Assembly (NCBI GenBank): GCA_036365455.1
Contig: JAWQUS010000003.1
Span: 9,010,001-9,074,000 of the forward strand
DNA length: 64,000 nucleotides
From: Macrosoma leucophasiata
Taxonomy: Eukaryota; Arthropoda; Insecta; Lepidoptera; Hedylidae
Direction: 5' to 3'
This document shows positions 1-11,717 of the stretch, one piece after another. Position numbers and translations under genes: made by a program. Each line of letters begins with the position of its first letter. Positions within the stretch are counted from its first letter, which is position 1. The notes beneath the pieces were generated by a model. It was not told the DNA's origin. It searched no databases and saw nothing but the letters and a program-made list of their open reading frames with translations.

Positions 1-1179
1 ATTATTGACCGATGTTTGAATACATTTGGGATGTAAAAGACTGTGATGTTTTTTATTGCAGATACGGCATCTCGTAAACTGGCGGCATGAATATACGGCG
101 TGATTAGCTCCTAAACAATTGTAACAAAGTCGATTTTCCTTTACAAAGTTACGACGCGTATCGACGTTTTGATTTGCAAAAGTTTTACAATTACATAACT
201 TGTGAAATTCTGAGCAATATAAGCAAGATTGAGTGGCAACGTGAAGCGTTTTAACATTTTTTGAAGAAAACTTTACTGTCTTGGTATCTAGGAATTCGAG
301 GGCTCTAAACCGTTGTTCTAAGAATTCACGCAAATCATCTAAAGAAGGCAGTGTATCTGAAAATTCACTAATTTTAACTTCCCACAATTTCCTAGATTCC
401 GTATCCAATTTTAAAGTTGTAATGTAAATGACGACTATATCCCAATTACTAATATCAATACCTAAATTTTTTAAAGCATGCAAACATTCATTTGTGTTAT
501 CTAATAGTTGTTTTAAACCTGCTGAAGATTCAGTTTTCAGAGAAATTTGACCAAACAAGCGCTTTAATATACAGTTACAAAGATGTTTTTTATTATTAAA
601 CCTTTTTTCGATTTGATCCCAACACTGTTTATAATTAGCTGATGTTATAGGCATTTGTCGTATCAATTGCTCCGCCTCACCGGTTAAATACCCCTTTAAG
701 TAATGTAATTTTTGTACCTCATCCAGCGACTCATTTGAATGCACTAGAGAAACAAATAGATCTCTAAACGTAGGCCATTCATTGTAGTTTCCTGAGAAAG
801 TAGGTATAGTTATTTTCGGCAATTTAATCGACGTATGAGATGATGATGATGATTTACTGTCGACCTTTACTTGTGTCTTTGGAGATTCTAACAAGTGTAG
901 GTGTGACTTCAATTCAGCCTTATAATCAGTATATTTTTCTTCAGCATTATCATAATCGCCATCACGCATGTAAGATGATTTTTGCAGATCTTGCTCTACA
1001 AGATTACTGATGATGAATTCATGATTGCATGTAAACTTGACCCAAAGTTGTTCTAAGGTTTCTAATCTTGTCTCTAAATAAGAAACATTTATACGTTCCT
1101 TTGGGGACTTTTTGAAATTAGTAAATGCATTTGTAATCCGTAGAAGTAAATCTTTTTGAACTTTAAATTTCGCTTCCAT
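1..1179 (-). CDS. BEL/Pao retrotransposon Gag (partial, runs off left edge)
   Basis: The minus strand is open for 393 codons from an ATG at 1179 to base 1 with no stop. It is the N-terminal Gag part of a BEL/Pao LTR retrotransposon polyprotein, which in this group forms the particle core and binds the element RNA. Residues 119-200 look like the DUF1759 Gag domain usual in the family (a KLPKITIPTFSGNYNEWPTF stretch, then a helical YLKGYLTGEA-type region). A canonical CCHC zinc knuckle follows (C352, C355, H360, C365), flanked by further Cys/His pairs (C319/C322, C371/C374, H378/H379). The protease, reverse transcriptase and integrase expected next lie outside the window. The start is the first ATG after the leader and primer-binding site. 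The open frame argues for a fairly young copy; whether the whole element is intact cannot be seen. Confidence 0.9.
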   Translation of the reverse strand, partial: MEAKFKVQKDLLLRITNAFTNFKKSPKERINVSYLETRLETLEQLWVKFTCNHEFIISNLVEQDLQKSSYMRDGDYDNAEEKYTDYKAELKSHLHLLESPKTQVKVDSKSSSSSHTSIKLPKITIPTFSGNYNEWPTFRDLFVSLVHSNESLDEVQKLHYLKGYLTGEAEQLIRQMPITSANYKQCWDQIEKRFNNKKHLCNCILKRLFGQISLKTESSAGLKQLLDNTNECLHALKNLGIDISNWDIVVIYITTLKLDTESRKLWEVKISEFSDTLPSLDDLREFLEQRFRALEFLDTKTVKFSSKNVKTLHVATQSCLYCSEFHKLCNCKTFANQNVDTRRNFVKENRLCYNCLGANHAVYSCRQFTRCRICNKKHHSLLHPKCIQTSVNN

Positions 1180-1542
1180 GTTGCCGCTGTTATTCAACTA
1201 TTTCGAATATTGCTACTAAAGTTGAAGTTGAAATTTCACAAGTGTCTAAGATGAACGGAGAAAATTACAAGTTCCAAACTGACCCAAAATATTACAAGTC
1301 CAAGAATTTTTCTAAGTGTTTAAGAGCTCAATATTTTCTATGTAAAATTGGGCATAGGTTCCCCGTCTTTCTGTTTTTTCGTCAATTATTCTAAGTCTTT
1401 GACACTTTACTTTTCACTGAACTAATCACTTCACTATTTTTCTAAGTCTTTGAAATATACGTAAAGTTACTCACAGTTTGTCCGCAGTCCAACACTTACA
1501 CTACTTGTACCAGTATCCACACTTTATTCCTCGATACGTTCC
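1180..1542 (-). other. BEL/Pao leader between primer-binding site and Gag start
   Basis: This untranslated leader lies between the primer-binding site and the Gag ATG and is transcribed leftwards with the element. It is AT-rich. A short segment recurs inside it in diverged form (ttttctaagtgtttaaga, ttttctaagtctttgaaa). I see no other feature. Confidence 0.6.
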
Positions 1543-1560
1543 ATCCGGCTCGAAGGACCA
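1543..1560 (-). promoter_or_regulatory. Primer-binding site complementary to tRNA-Tyr 3' end
   Basis: On the minus strand this 18-mer reads TGGTCCTTCGAGCCGGAT. It is the complement of an ATCCGGCTCGAAGGA plus CCA terminus, which is the 3' end of animal tRNA-Tyr(GTA) as I know it. It begins directly after the CA that would end the LTR. It would prime minus-strand DNA synthesis of the BEL/Pao element. tRNA assignment is from memory of the tRNA-Tyr acceptor stem. Confidence 0.8.
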
Positions 1561-1855
1561 TGTTCAGGATCCCAAGATATCCTCCCAAATGTAAACAACG
1601 TTCTCACAGCGAAAGACAATTTATTGGAACCAAACACATATACTTATGTAGAGCTTAAAGAATCTCTACAGCGTAATGCAAAATCTCAGTGAAATGGTAC
1701 AGCGCCATCTAGATTTACATAGCTGAACCACACTATTGAGAATCTTTTATACGAGACTTAACAGTACGAATATTATACACATCCTATGCATCCTACCTCT
1801 ACCTACGGCCGCACATAAAACACGAACCTACTCACACACGCACACTATTGCAGTG
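1561..1855 (-). repeat. BEL/Pao 5' long terminal repeat (outer border uncertain)
   Basis: The 3' border is set by the primer-binding site: the LTR ends ...CCTGAACA at 1561. It contains an AATAAA signal (around 1620, minus strand) and a TATAAAAG-like box (around 1747-1754). The 5' border is not fixed because the partner LTR is outside the window. Candidate TGT starts occur near 1762 and 1850, so the length is roughly 200-300 bp. Confidence 0.55.
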
Positions 1856-2307
1856 TGATGTAGTGTAACCTACGTACCCTTATTCAACACTCGCTAGTAA
1901 TAAGATTAATTTCTACTATTTTATTTCTTAAATTATTATTTCTAATAAAAACCATGTCTCAACAAGTTCTAATTAACTTTTTGAGACTAGCATTTTATTT
2001 TGGATAGACGTTAGTCTCATTTTCGTTTGTATTGACTGTTCAACCATAATTTCTCTAATTCAAATTAATTTTGAAACAAAATATTACCTTTATCAAAAAT
2101 GCCTGATATCGATTCGGTTACGATTCCGAACAAAATAGTTTCGTTTGTCCATTGTATATATATTTTTTATTAAAATATACACAGCAAAGACTTAGTTTGA
2201 ATTTTTACGCCAAGTCATCTATCAAGCATAATTTCAGCAGATGGAAAAATAATACTTGCTACCCAAATCTAATAAATATCAATTTCATCAAAATATCATA
2301 GTAGCCC
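1856..2307. other. AT-rich interval, nothing recognised
   Basis: No open frame, RNA gene or repeat that I recognise. It separates the BEL/Pao end from the SINE-C copy. Confidence 0.4.
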
Positions 2308-2349
2308 GCCCTTACGGCCTTGTAATTTCCGGTACAGAGGCATAATGTG
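2308..2349 (+). repeat. SINE-C, left part of a split copy
   Basis: The segment matches the middle of SINE-C (acggccctgtaatttccgg...gaggcataa in other copies). It stops where the LINE at 2350 begins, and the rest of the SINE resumes at 3358, so a LINE inserted into an existing SINE-C. Confidence 0.75.
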
Positions 2350-2972
2350 ATAACGTTAAAAACCTAGGATTGAATATAGATGCCTGTCTGAAATGGAAGG
2401 TACAAGTCATGACCATAAGTCAAAACACTATTGCCTTACTGCGGACTTTGTATAGATTCAAAAACTTTTTGCCTTCTAGCACTAAAAATCTTTTGGTACA
2501 GTCTCTTGTAGTCCCTCTCATTGATTATGCTGATGTTTGTTGTTCAAATATGTCAGAAGAACTTCTGAACAAACTGGATCGTTTACTCAACCATTGCATT
2601 CGGTATATTTTCGGTTTACGCAAATTTGATCATATTTCCCACTATCGTTCAAAGCTTAGATGGCTTCCCATCCGACAAAGAAGACACGTAAGGTCTCTTT
2701 GTTTACTTTTCTCCGTTTTAAACGATCCTTGTTCTCCCATTTATCTCAAAAATAAATTTCGGATTTTGGGCGACTCCCATAATCTTAGCTTACGCTCATC
2801 TAAAAATATGTCTTTGGAAATTCCTTTTCACCGTTCCGGTTTCATGTCTCATTCTTTTGCTATATCGGCAATAAAACTCTGGAACATGCTCCCTGTTGAT
2901 ATCCGGCAATCTTCCTCTAAATTTTCTTTTAAAGTGAAGCTTAAGAAACACCTATTGAGTCAATTGTCTTAA
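2346..2972 (+). pseudogene. LINE reverse transcriptase C-terminus (5'-truncated copy)
   Basis: An open frame of about 200 codons with no convincing start of its own. It is the region after the reverse-transcriptase core in jockey/CR1/L2-type LINEs. Recognisable pieces are LVVPLIDYADVCC (around residue 46), LDRLLNHCIRYIFGL, the basic LPIRQRRHVRSLCLLF stretch, and the closing SAIKLWNMLPVDIRQ with a basic tail. All upstream parts (endonuclease and reverse-transcriptase catalytic core) are absent, as expected for 5' truncation during target-primed insertion. Family placement below the superfamily is inference. Confidence 0.85.
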
Positions 2973-3357
2973 CCTGAAAGTGTGTCATCATAGTTACAAG
3001 TTTTTTTTTACAAATTAAGCATATTTATTTATACAACTATATTTATGTAAATTTATGTGTAATTTCAACATACTTAATTATTATTATATAGTTATATAAT
3101 ATGTATCTTATTATCCATATATCTATTGTTATATTTAGTACAGCGTTAAATATTATTCGATGAAGTATTTATGTACTGTAAAAAACGTATGAACGTATTT
3201 TTTTCTCTAAGTAATTATTTTCATTTATGTATTATTTTCCGCACCCTACACAAAGCTTTCTCATGACCCCATGGTTGACTGTCAGAGAATGCCTAGTGGC
3301 ATTAAGTCCGCCATATGTACAAGGTGCATAGAAGCATAAATAAATAAATAAATAAAT
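2350..3357 (+). mobile_element. 5'-truncated LINE inserted in SINE-C
   Basis: The element consists of the reverse-transcriptase tail, about 390 bp of 3' UTR containing the phrase attaagtccgccatatgtac typical of lepidopteran CR1/L2/Daphne LINEs, and a (AAAT)n tail at 3337-3357. It interrupts SINE-C between gaggcataa and cacc. A short ataa at both borders is the likely target duplication. Confidence 0.8.
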
Positions 3358-3495
3358 AACACCATCGGCCTCAGGAGTGGTAACGCATCTGCATTTTGAC
3401 CTTGGTATTTGTGTGGGTGTCTATAGGCTGCAGTCATCACTTAACATCAATGTGAACTGCGTTATTGTTTGCCACTTCCATTACATAAAAAAAAA
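3358..3495 (+). repeat. SINE-C, right part of the split copy
   Basis: It continues the SINE from 2349 (ggcctcaggagtggtaacgc ... ctgcagtcatcacttaacat) and ends in an A-rich tail. Confidence 0.8.
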
Positions 3496-3516
3496 GAAAA
3501 AAATAGCCACATACCA

Positions 3517-3655
3517 TTAGCATTGAGCGGCAGGTAAATTGAGAAATAGGGCGCTTACGCCTTTAGCTCCATTATTTAAGACCGTTATATAAACTTAGTT
3601 CGCAAATAAAGAATTGAATTGAACGTTTCACTGGAGCTCTACAATCGGACGTTGC
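3517..3655 (-). repeat. Degenerate SINE-C head, interrupted
   Basis: Antisense match to the SINE-C 5' part (gcggcaggtaaattgag..., then actggagctctac). About 60 bp ending gaattgaattgaac separate the two pieces and may be another small insertion. Confidence 0.45.
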
Positions 3656-3719
3656 TACCTAATCGTAAAAATAGCGGTGGACACTAACAGCAGGTAAATT
3701 AGGTAATAGAATTTAACCA

Positions 3720-3880
3720 AATTATTGTTCAGTGTCTACGCGGACGAAGTTGTGTATAATAATATAATCAATTCATAAATAAAGTTACTCCTTATTACAC
3801 GAGCTATCTACCAGTGAAAATCTCGTCAAAATCGGTCCCGCCGTTCCTGAGATTAACAGACAGACAGACAAAAAAAAAAG
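3720..3880 (-). repeat. Helitron-like fragment
   Basis: Antisense relative of the elements at 10190 and 39595: it shares ttactccttattacacgagctat and gtcaaaatcggtcc and ends in a cagacagacag run. The terminal CTAG is lost. Confidence 0.55.
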
Positions 3881-6695
3881 GTTTTGTATATGTACCATGT
3901 ACACTTTATATGCACATAGTAAAAGGCGATTATTTTTATTATAGCGGTTATTACAAGCAGACGCTCCAATTTTATTTATTTGTATGTATGTATGTACAGA
4001 GTAAAGATGTAGGGAGATATAGATGAATGTAAAATAAGATTTTTTAATCAGCCATATAAATGGGTGTAAGTATAAAATTCGGTACATCCGTGTAAGAATC
4101 TAATTCAGTATTGTTACACCGAACTAGTCTCTATCCTCGAAATTAAATGTCGACTAAGATTGACGACGTTGAGCATAAAATATCTTTTCTCACCTACAGC
4201 GTTGATAGATTAAGCCCCAGTTTGCTCTCCATCCCGTTCAGATCGGAAGATAATATATATATTTTTTGTTTTATTGAAGTTCTCAAATGTTTGATTTATT
4301 TTCCTCATGAGATTTAGATTTATGATGGTGATGTTGATATTTTTATGCCAATGAGGTTAATGTATAGAATAGACACCGGCAACAAGCAGCCGGTTCCGTT
4401 TCCAAATTGATTTGACAGATATTTGGTATGACGTTTTCACGTCAGCTGTCATGTAACTATGGGAAAGTGTGGTAAATTAAATGCAAAAAACTGGCACCGT
4501 GCTACCGAGGGAAGTGTCCTATCTAGTACTTTAGTACATATAGGTCAGTGTTTTATGTTATTTTAAATTTCAAAATCTTTTAATTTTTCTTTTAATGATC
4601 CCAAACAGTATCGTTTTATGGTCCTATCATAATGTAAAAAAACTTTGTTGAAATACAGACTTAAACACACTGCGTGTTTTAATGTATAGGTGGCAAGCTA
4701 TGGGAAGCTTAAGAATATTTACCGTTTGTCCCGGTCCTTGAAAAGAGTATAGCACTAATGATCTTTTAGACTGCGTAATGAGATACTACCGATAAATACC
4801 CAAAAAATATATCTGGTTGTCAAATATTTCAAAATTTATTCCAATATCCATCCATGTCGACGTTGTCGAGAAAAGATAAAAGTGTTAAAGATCCCACTGC
4901 AGAATCATTTCGTTGATTCAGATAGGTACGCTGCAAACCTTTTTTCGCGTATTTATAATCTAGAGAATATAATAATATATCCACTAGGTTGCCTATCAAA
5001 AAATGGCCGCAAGTATTTTTTTATATTTTGTTTTTAAGAAATATTTTCTCTTAATTTGTTTTTCCAATAAAGTATTGTCTACCTCACGGCAATATGTATA
5101 TAGACTCTGAAAAATAATTTTCGTTCCACCCCAATAACTTTTTACGTCCATGACGTAGGTACATGTATTATTTATTATATCAAATTAAAGCTATTTTAGC
5201 AGTCACCCATCACCAGCCGACCGCGTCCGTATCACTTAATCGCTTACGATCTACACCAGCCGCTGATGCTCCAAGAGATAACCTTTAATATTTTTGCTTC
5301 ATCATTAGTAGCAATACATTTTTCAAATTATGTATCGCTATGTTGATGATAGATTACAAACAGGTTTCGTTAAATCCGACTGCTACATGAAATCACTGAA
5401 GACAATCATTGAACATCAGATAGTTTCGAATAACTATGTCATAATATATCACAGGAACCCACAATGACAACAAAAGGATATGTGCACAAAGAAAAAAGAG
5501 TAAAAAATACGGCGTGACACAGGTAACCGGGGCGACGAAGCGCGCGTCTTTAGTCACAGACGTTTTATGTGTTTCCTCCGCTCTTTATTCCTGCCGCAAA
5601 GATTTAAGGCATGCAAGAACTCATATATTCGCAGACCAAACGTTACGTAACTGTTTGTTCTTTACGAGTTTTAATACCACACTTTTATATTTCAAAATTG
5701 TTGAGTGGGGTCGGTAGATTGTCCATGATAAATCTCACGATGAAACAGTCATGTTGAATTCATATAAAAAGTTATATTTCAAGTAGTCATATTTCAATAT
5801 GCTTTGGTAAGTGTTAACAAAATCTTCTACAATCATAATGTGAATGCTTCTGTAATGTTTTTTGAACTATCTCAATAGTCTGTTAGTAAGTAGGAAATCA
5901 ATTCGGCTCCGCTGAGGTCCTGGATTCTTTCTCAAATTGGATGTTAAGTGCGTTCTTACATCTCACAACTTTACTTACGGTCATAAAATATACAATTAAA
6001 TACATGCGTTCATGCAGGCATCTATTAAGTCTTTTTAGCGCCATGGAAGATGGTAAGCCAACTAGCAGTCACAGTGCATTTTTTCAAATTATTGGGGCAC
6101 TTCTGTGAATCTAATCATAACAATTCTGTTTCTTATCCTCCCACCGAAAACTGGCCTAAGGCTATAGTGGCTCAAAAGCACAAAACTGATAAAAATATTG
6201 TCTCTTTAAACCTAAAGTTGCCCACTTTGCTCAAAAACTGCGAAACGAAAAGTGAGATAATCACTCAATATACCTTCATATCGTAGTTCATAATATAACT
6301 AAGCTACGTTAGTTAATCTCATGAAAAGCCTCCATTGCCTACATATAACTGGAGCTCATTCCATTACAGGTCGGCATTACCAGCGAACACAATGGAACAC
6401 GAAACTACAGAACATTTTAGATACTCTTGACTATTCAAAGCTTGAACCCGATTCCGTTTCAAAACATACTGTTCGCATTTACAGTCTCAATAGTCAGTGG
6501 TAGTGTAAATAAAACCGATTGACATTGACTGTTTACTTAACACTGATTGGATCTAGTAATGTTAACCAGTTTATACTGCGTTTCGGCAACCACAGTGATG
6601 GTAAGAAGTACTTCGTCAGAGAGAGTTGTCGTGTTGTATGTATATGTTACTGTAGAAACCCGAACTGTGGTAAGTACTAAGATTTTCCAGTAAAA
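3881..6695. other. Unassigned AT-rich DNA
   Basis: Only short open frames (longest about 80 codons, at 6050-6286 and 5514-5717) with no recognisable domain or splice context. No repeat family seen elsewhere in the window is evident. Confidence 0.4.
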
Positions 6696-6965
6696 CCTAA
6701 GATCTACCAACTCTCAATGGTAAATGTCTGAACAGTTCTTTAATTTCGAACTTTTACGGCTCTGGCGCTTCAAGGGCCGCTGCCGCAGTACGCTCGCTTC
6801 GCTCGCTCGGCGCTGTTTTTACATATTATTTATACAACCTAATATAACCTATTTTTTTAACGTGCCCTTGAGGTAAAAATCATAAGATTGACCAAGTGAA
6901 TGGTCGTAAAAGTTCGAAGTTAAAGACTTTCGGACATTTACCATTGAGAGTTGGTAAATTTTAGG
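6696..6965. mobile_element. MITE with ~60 bp terminal inverted repeats
   Basis: The left end (cctaagatctaccaactctc) is mirrored by the right end (gagagttggtaaattttagg). The arms continue inwards through tggtaaatgtctga and cgaacttttac for about 60 bp with few mismatches. About 150 bp of interior carry no coding potential. The superfamily is not evident. Confidence 0.8.
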
Positions 6966-8661
6966 ATCTATCATTTTTCTTTATCTTTATCATTATTATC
7001 ATTATTTTAGTAAAATAACGGTTTGATATAATAAAAAACCATATACCGGCCGAATTGAGAACCTCCTCGTTTTTGAACTCGGTTAGAAATGTAAAAAAAA
7101 TTCTACATAACTGATACAGAGTGGTATAAAAGTAGGTAATAAACATTATTGGACTGTTGCAGACTGCAAAGCATACCTACTCTGTTCAAATTAATGTCGT
7201 ACTGTATTATCCATCCTGTAACTTTTTAAGTATCATGATAAATTTGGGCCATCTGAAATACGATGAGAGACAGAGAAGGCAATCAAACCCATAAAATCTT
7301 AGCATTATTGAAATATTGACCCAAATTATAGTACTAAGGAAAAGTCGAGCCAAATCTCATTCGCCATTTGTCATTTTCATGGGGACTCAGTGGAACATTA
7401 TCGGCGGAGCTATATAACTGATGGCAAATGAAAATATAGGTACCTAAAACGCCTATTTGGGAATCCCCGACTATTACCACCACATTCAACCAATAGAACG
7501 CCTATCATCGACTAATACGGTTGTCTTATAAAATTGATTGAACCTACGAGTGACAATAAATTTCATATTTCCTGGAAGTATTGTCGCTCCCAAGGCCTTC
7601 ATTATTCGAGACAATAATAACGCTTCTATTTATATTGTCTTCTTTGATAATAATAAAATTTACGCCTCAATTCCACTTGACTCTCACCTTTGAAAGAAGG
7701 GGTCTTATTCTGGGAATGTTTATGAGACGGAATAAAATTGAATTTATGATATATTTTTAAACAATGAAAGAAGTCCCGCTGATTTCAAACAAATCGGATC
7801 ATTAAAACGCAAAGGGCTTCAATGTTTTGAATAAGAAGCAAATATCATAGTACCTAAAGTTGCTCTGTTAATTATGGTCTTCAGGCAAAACAAGTTCTAG
7901 GGCTTAATTTAGTTTAGGCTAGAAATGAAATGCATCTTTTTAGGACTTTGAAACTTCGCCTGAATGTTTGATTACATAACCTGAAATTTAACCCAAATAA
8001 ATGCCGTCAGGTTAAATTTCAATATCGCTTCAGTTTAATATCCGCGAATACATACGATGAAATAATCATCTTATCTTAAAATCTTCGAATTTAAACGTAG
8101 GTTCGTCATTATTCGACCTATTTATTAAAAAATACGGCCAACTGTGGGCATAAAAAGTTCCGTAGTAGCAAGTAGATAGTAACATTTTACTGGATGTTAA
8201 ACACAAACAGTTTTCGGCTGCAAACAATAGGTAACTTTGTTTTTCAAACCGCAAATGTATGAACATAACTTTGTAATTCTGTCAACACGTGTGCATGACA
8301 AAGTAATATTCGTGATTTTTATAAATATATTAAATTTCAAAGAAAACTAACGTTAGTTCGAATGTTTATTGAAAGTTTTTTTAAAGAGATCAACAATATT
8401 TTGTTCAGATTTTTAACTTATTTCGTTTAAAATGTAGCGACACTCATTTTGCCATTTTGGCACTATATCTTTTGAACTAAATCAAAAATGAATTTAGGAA
8501 CCCCAATGTCATTTTTGAGGAACCGTCTGTATTCAGAACTCAATGCGCTAGTCATGCACTAAAAAATAAAAACATTTTTTCATTTCACTTTTAGGAATGA
8601 AATAAAAAATACGAAACGTACAGCGTGTAAGTTATAAGTTTTTGCTGCTACAGATATAAGC
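6966..8661. other. Unassigned interval with one short repeat fragment
   Basis: A 45-bp piece at 7041-7085 (ccgaattgagaacctcctcg..aactcggtta) is the inverted left end of the compound element at 11718 and 59128. The rest shows no gene or known repeat. Confidence 0.45.
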
Positions 8662-8895
8662 GGCCCGCCCCGGCTTCGCACGCGTGCAATGTAACCTACA
8701 TCACTACTAACATAATACATTGTATACCCTTGAAACACCACAGTACACTCTTGAATAGTGGAGCTTTCTGGTTATGAAAGAATTTTCATGATCGGTTCAG
8801 TATTCCGAAGATTAGCCCCTATAAACAAATAAACAAACAATCAAGGTGACAAACTTCACCTCTTTATAATATTACTAGTATATTAGCATAGATAT
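8662..8895 (-). mobile_element. Helitron fragment (gcggcccgccccggc type)
   Basis: Antisense copy beginning with the GC-rich subterminal hairpin that in better copies (29538, 60629) directly follows CTAG. The CTAG itself is mutated here. Confidence 0.6.
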
Positions 8896-9887
8896 AGAAA
8901 ATGCTAATTATACAGTGAAACAAAAATTAAAGTAGATACACTCGTATTTTATTCCTATTTTCACTCTACGTATGGAAGTTTTATCGCATTATAATAATTT
9001 AGGTAGGTACATACATATTTCATTTGAAATTAAAACTCTGCATTCGAGAAATGAAGAAAAAATATTTACACAAGAATTTCCATTCTAAAACTATAGATTT
9101 GGCTGAGAGCAATAGCAGAAGAGTAATACCTACGGAAAATAAATTTTGCACGCAGATGTTCGAAAGTACTTGAATATGCACGTTGCACGCTAATAGCTAT
9201 AGATGGCTCTGGATTTCAATAAACGGTTTTGAATCGCAGTACGGTTTGAAATTCATTTGAATTCATCGTTACAAGTTATCATTTTCAACTGACGATATAT
9301 ATACTATAGAGTCCTGATTACAAATAAAATTGAAGGCAAAGATGATGCAAAGAAAATGAAATAAGAAGTAGCTTTGTAAGGGGGAAGTATCTGTAGAACT
9401 GCCTTGTTTCTAGATTTAAAAATATGACTGGTCACAATTTTTTTTTATTTACGCTTTACACACGGGATTTAAAAACGTATGCCTCATATACCTATGATTA
9501 TGTTGTTTGACATTATCTATTAATTTACAAAAGGACTTATAATACAAATCTGTGAAATATGTTTAAACACTTACACTTCACTGATTACTGGCTCCATTAA
9601 ATCACTTAATGGACCGATGAATATTGTAACACGGATTTCCATGACAAATGTAGCAAATAATTCTTCATTTACAATTTTGACACTTTCAGAAGCAAAGTCG
9701 AGTCACTTGTTCATCATATTATTATTTTTAGAATTTGCGTTTGTTATGATTACATTACAATCAAATGACTACCTCTTGATTTTCAATCGACAAAATCATA
9801 TTCACTTCAATCGAAAGACGAAAACTACTAGCCGACATGTTGCAATTGTTACATAGTTTGAATCAGTGACCTAAACATGGACGTTAT
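8896..9887. other. Unassigned AT-rich DNA
   Basis: Nothing recognisable apart from small open frames. Confidence 0.35.
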
Positions 9888-10107
9888 CTTTAAAAAAAAA
9901 TAAAAAAATACGCTTACACTCACAGCCCCACAGTAGGTATAAACCTGTGTCGTGGGTGCCGTTGTACACATACAACACATACACAAACACCCAGACCCGA
10001 AACAAATATCTGTAGGCCATACAAATATTTGTTCCGGTGCGGGGATCGAACCCGCGACCCTTCGAATCAAACGGTGGTTTCGCACCGCTGGACTAACCGG
10101 GTCGTCA
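9888..10107 (-). repeat. SINE-A (tRNA-derived SINE)
   Basis: Minus-strand copy with a tRNA-like head: A box TTAGTCCAGCGG, B box GGTTCGATCCC. The body runs gtttcgggtctgggtgtttg ... gtgagtgtaagcg and ends in an A/T-rich tail. The head contains the internal RNA polymerase III promoter. It is not called as a tRNA gene because body and tail are shared with the copies at 13737 and 46484. Confidence 0.85.
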
Positions 10108-10189
10108 AACATTCGTCGTCTTTACATCTATACAAATAAATAAAATTGGAGTGGCTGTTTGTAATATAAAAATAACCGCTTTTTACTAA

Positions 10190-10458
10190 ATGCATATATA
10201 TGTATACACGATATATATACCAAAACAACATTTTTTACAATTTTTGTCTGTCTGTCTGTCTGTCTATTAGGCGGGGCTAATCTTGGGAACGGCTGGACCG
10301 ATTTTGACGGGACTTTCAGGGGCAGATAGCTTATGTAATAAGGAGTGTAACTTAGGCTACTTTTATACTAGTTGCGCCCACGACTGCGTCAGGGTAGATA
10401 CTGACACATAGTAAACAATCATAAATTCTTACGCGGGCGAAGTTGCGGGCACAGCTAG
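10190..10458 (+). mobile_element. Non-autonomous Helitron (ends CTAG)
   Basis: The 3' end reads gcgggcgaagttgcgggcacagCTAG followed by T: a subterminal hairpin (gcggg..ttgcgggc) next to CTAG, the Helitron 3' signature. It holds a (TGTC)5 tract near 10243 and the segment gttacactccttattacat in inverse, shared with 3720 and 39595. An inverted copy of the end (actagttgcgcccacgac) lies inside at about 10369. Confidence 0.7.
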
Positions 10459-11119
10459 TCGTAAATAAATTTATTTAAAGCATGGGTATGAAACAGAAAA
10501 ATCACTCCGGGAGTGCCCGCAGCAGTGAAAACCTTAAAATTAACATTGTGCATTTTTGACCACCGCTGCCGCCTCCACTACCGCCACCATTACTAGATCT
10601 TGATTGCAAATATCACCCAAAATCAGTTTTTTTCATTTTTCCTTCAAACTAGTTACCTAACCTACTAGGTAAGTATACCTATATTAGGAATTATTTGCTG
10701 TGTTCAATAATTTATGATCAGCATAAAAGCTGGGACGAACAAGAGCATGTCACGCTTAAAATGGCTATACAGTAATAAAACAGGAAGACAGACCACATAT
10801 GACCAATTAACCCATTTCACTTGAATACAAGTGAAAATAAAAGATGTGCTCCGTAAAGACGACAAACTGCATTGTATCGTAAAGAGTTAGGAGTAAAGTT
10901 CATTTTCGAATAATTGTGACTGGAACGCGATATTTTATAGCGGTAATTCATCAATAATGCAAGTGAATTCACTATAGTGGTCTTTCGAGAGCTCGTCCTT
11001 TAATTAACTTAACTCGGGCAGTCGACATTACAAATGCAAAGCATTTATCGAGATAGCTAGCACGTAGGTGACATCCATTTTGGTGATTGAATACATTTTC
11101 TGTTCGGAGAATATAAATG
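10459..11119. other. Unassigned interval
   Basis: A short CCGCC-rich stretch at 10560-10590 apart, nothing stands out. Confidence 0.35.
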
Positions 11120-11419
11120 TTAAGGTGGTCCCTCACTTGAAGAATTTGTCTGTAATGTAACGTTTCAAATTCGATCTTGAGCATTATATATATTTCAGTT
11201 TTGCCTGCCTGACTGATGAGCATTCGCGTGCCATATAATATTAGATTGGATTTTGAAACTCTGTTGATTCCAACAGTATACGTGCGTTTAGTTCACAATC
11301 ATTTGGGCCAGTCATCACTGAATTTGCGCACTGTAATGCTCGGTTCTCCTCACTCACTGATGTAATGTTCGACTCTGTAACGTTAACAGGCAAATGCTTC
11401 AAGTGAGGGAGCACCTTTA
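11120..11419. mobile_element. MITE with ~26 bp terminal inverted repeats
   Basis: Left end aaggtggtccctcacttgaa and right end ttcaagtgagggagcacctt are inverted copies with few differences. The interior of about 250 bp is non-coding. Confidence 0.7.
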
Positions 11420-11717
11420 TATTAGATTTTTGTACAACGAAACAAATGTAAAATGAACGCGAAACGCGAACATAGCGAACATAAAGTAATCTCAGCTACA
11501 CCTACATTAATCAAATCCATTCGGCAGCCATCATAATAAAATATAATGTGATGTTTTCTTTGATTTTCGCGAGCCCCATTCATTGACATAAAACTATTTT
11601 TATTAACTATTTAATATTAATCTGAAATTTCAATGCTTCAATCGCTTTTTTAGCTTTAGTGGTAACAGGCGTATTAAGATGACATTTGTTTGACAGCCGT
11701 TTGAAAAATATTTCTAG

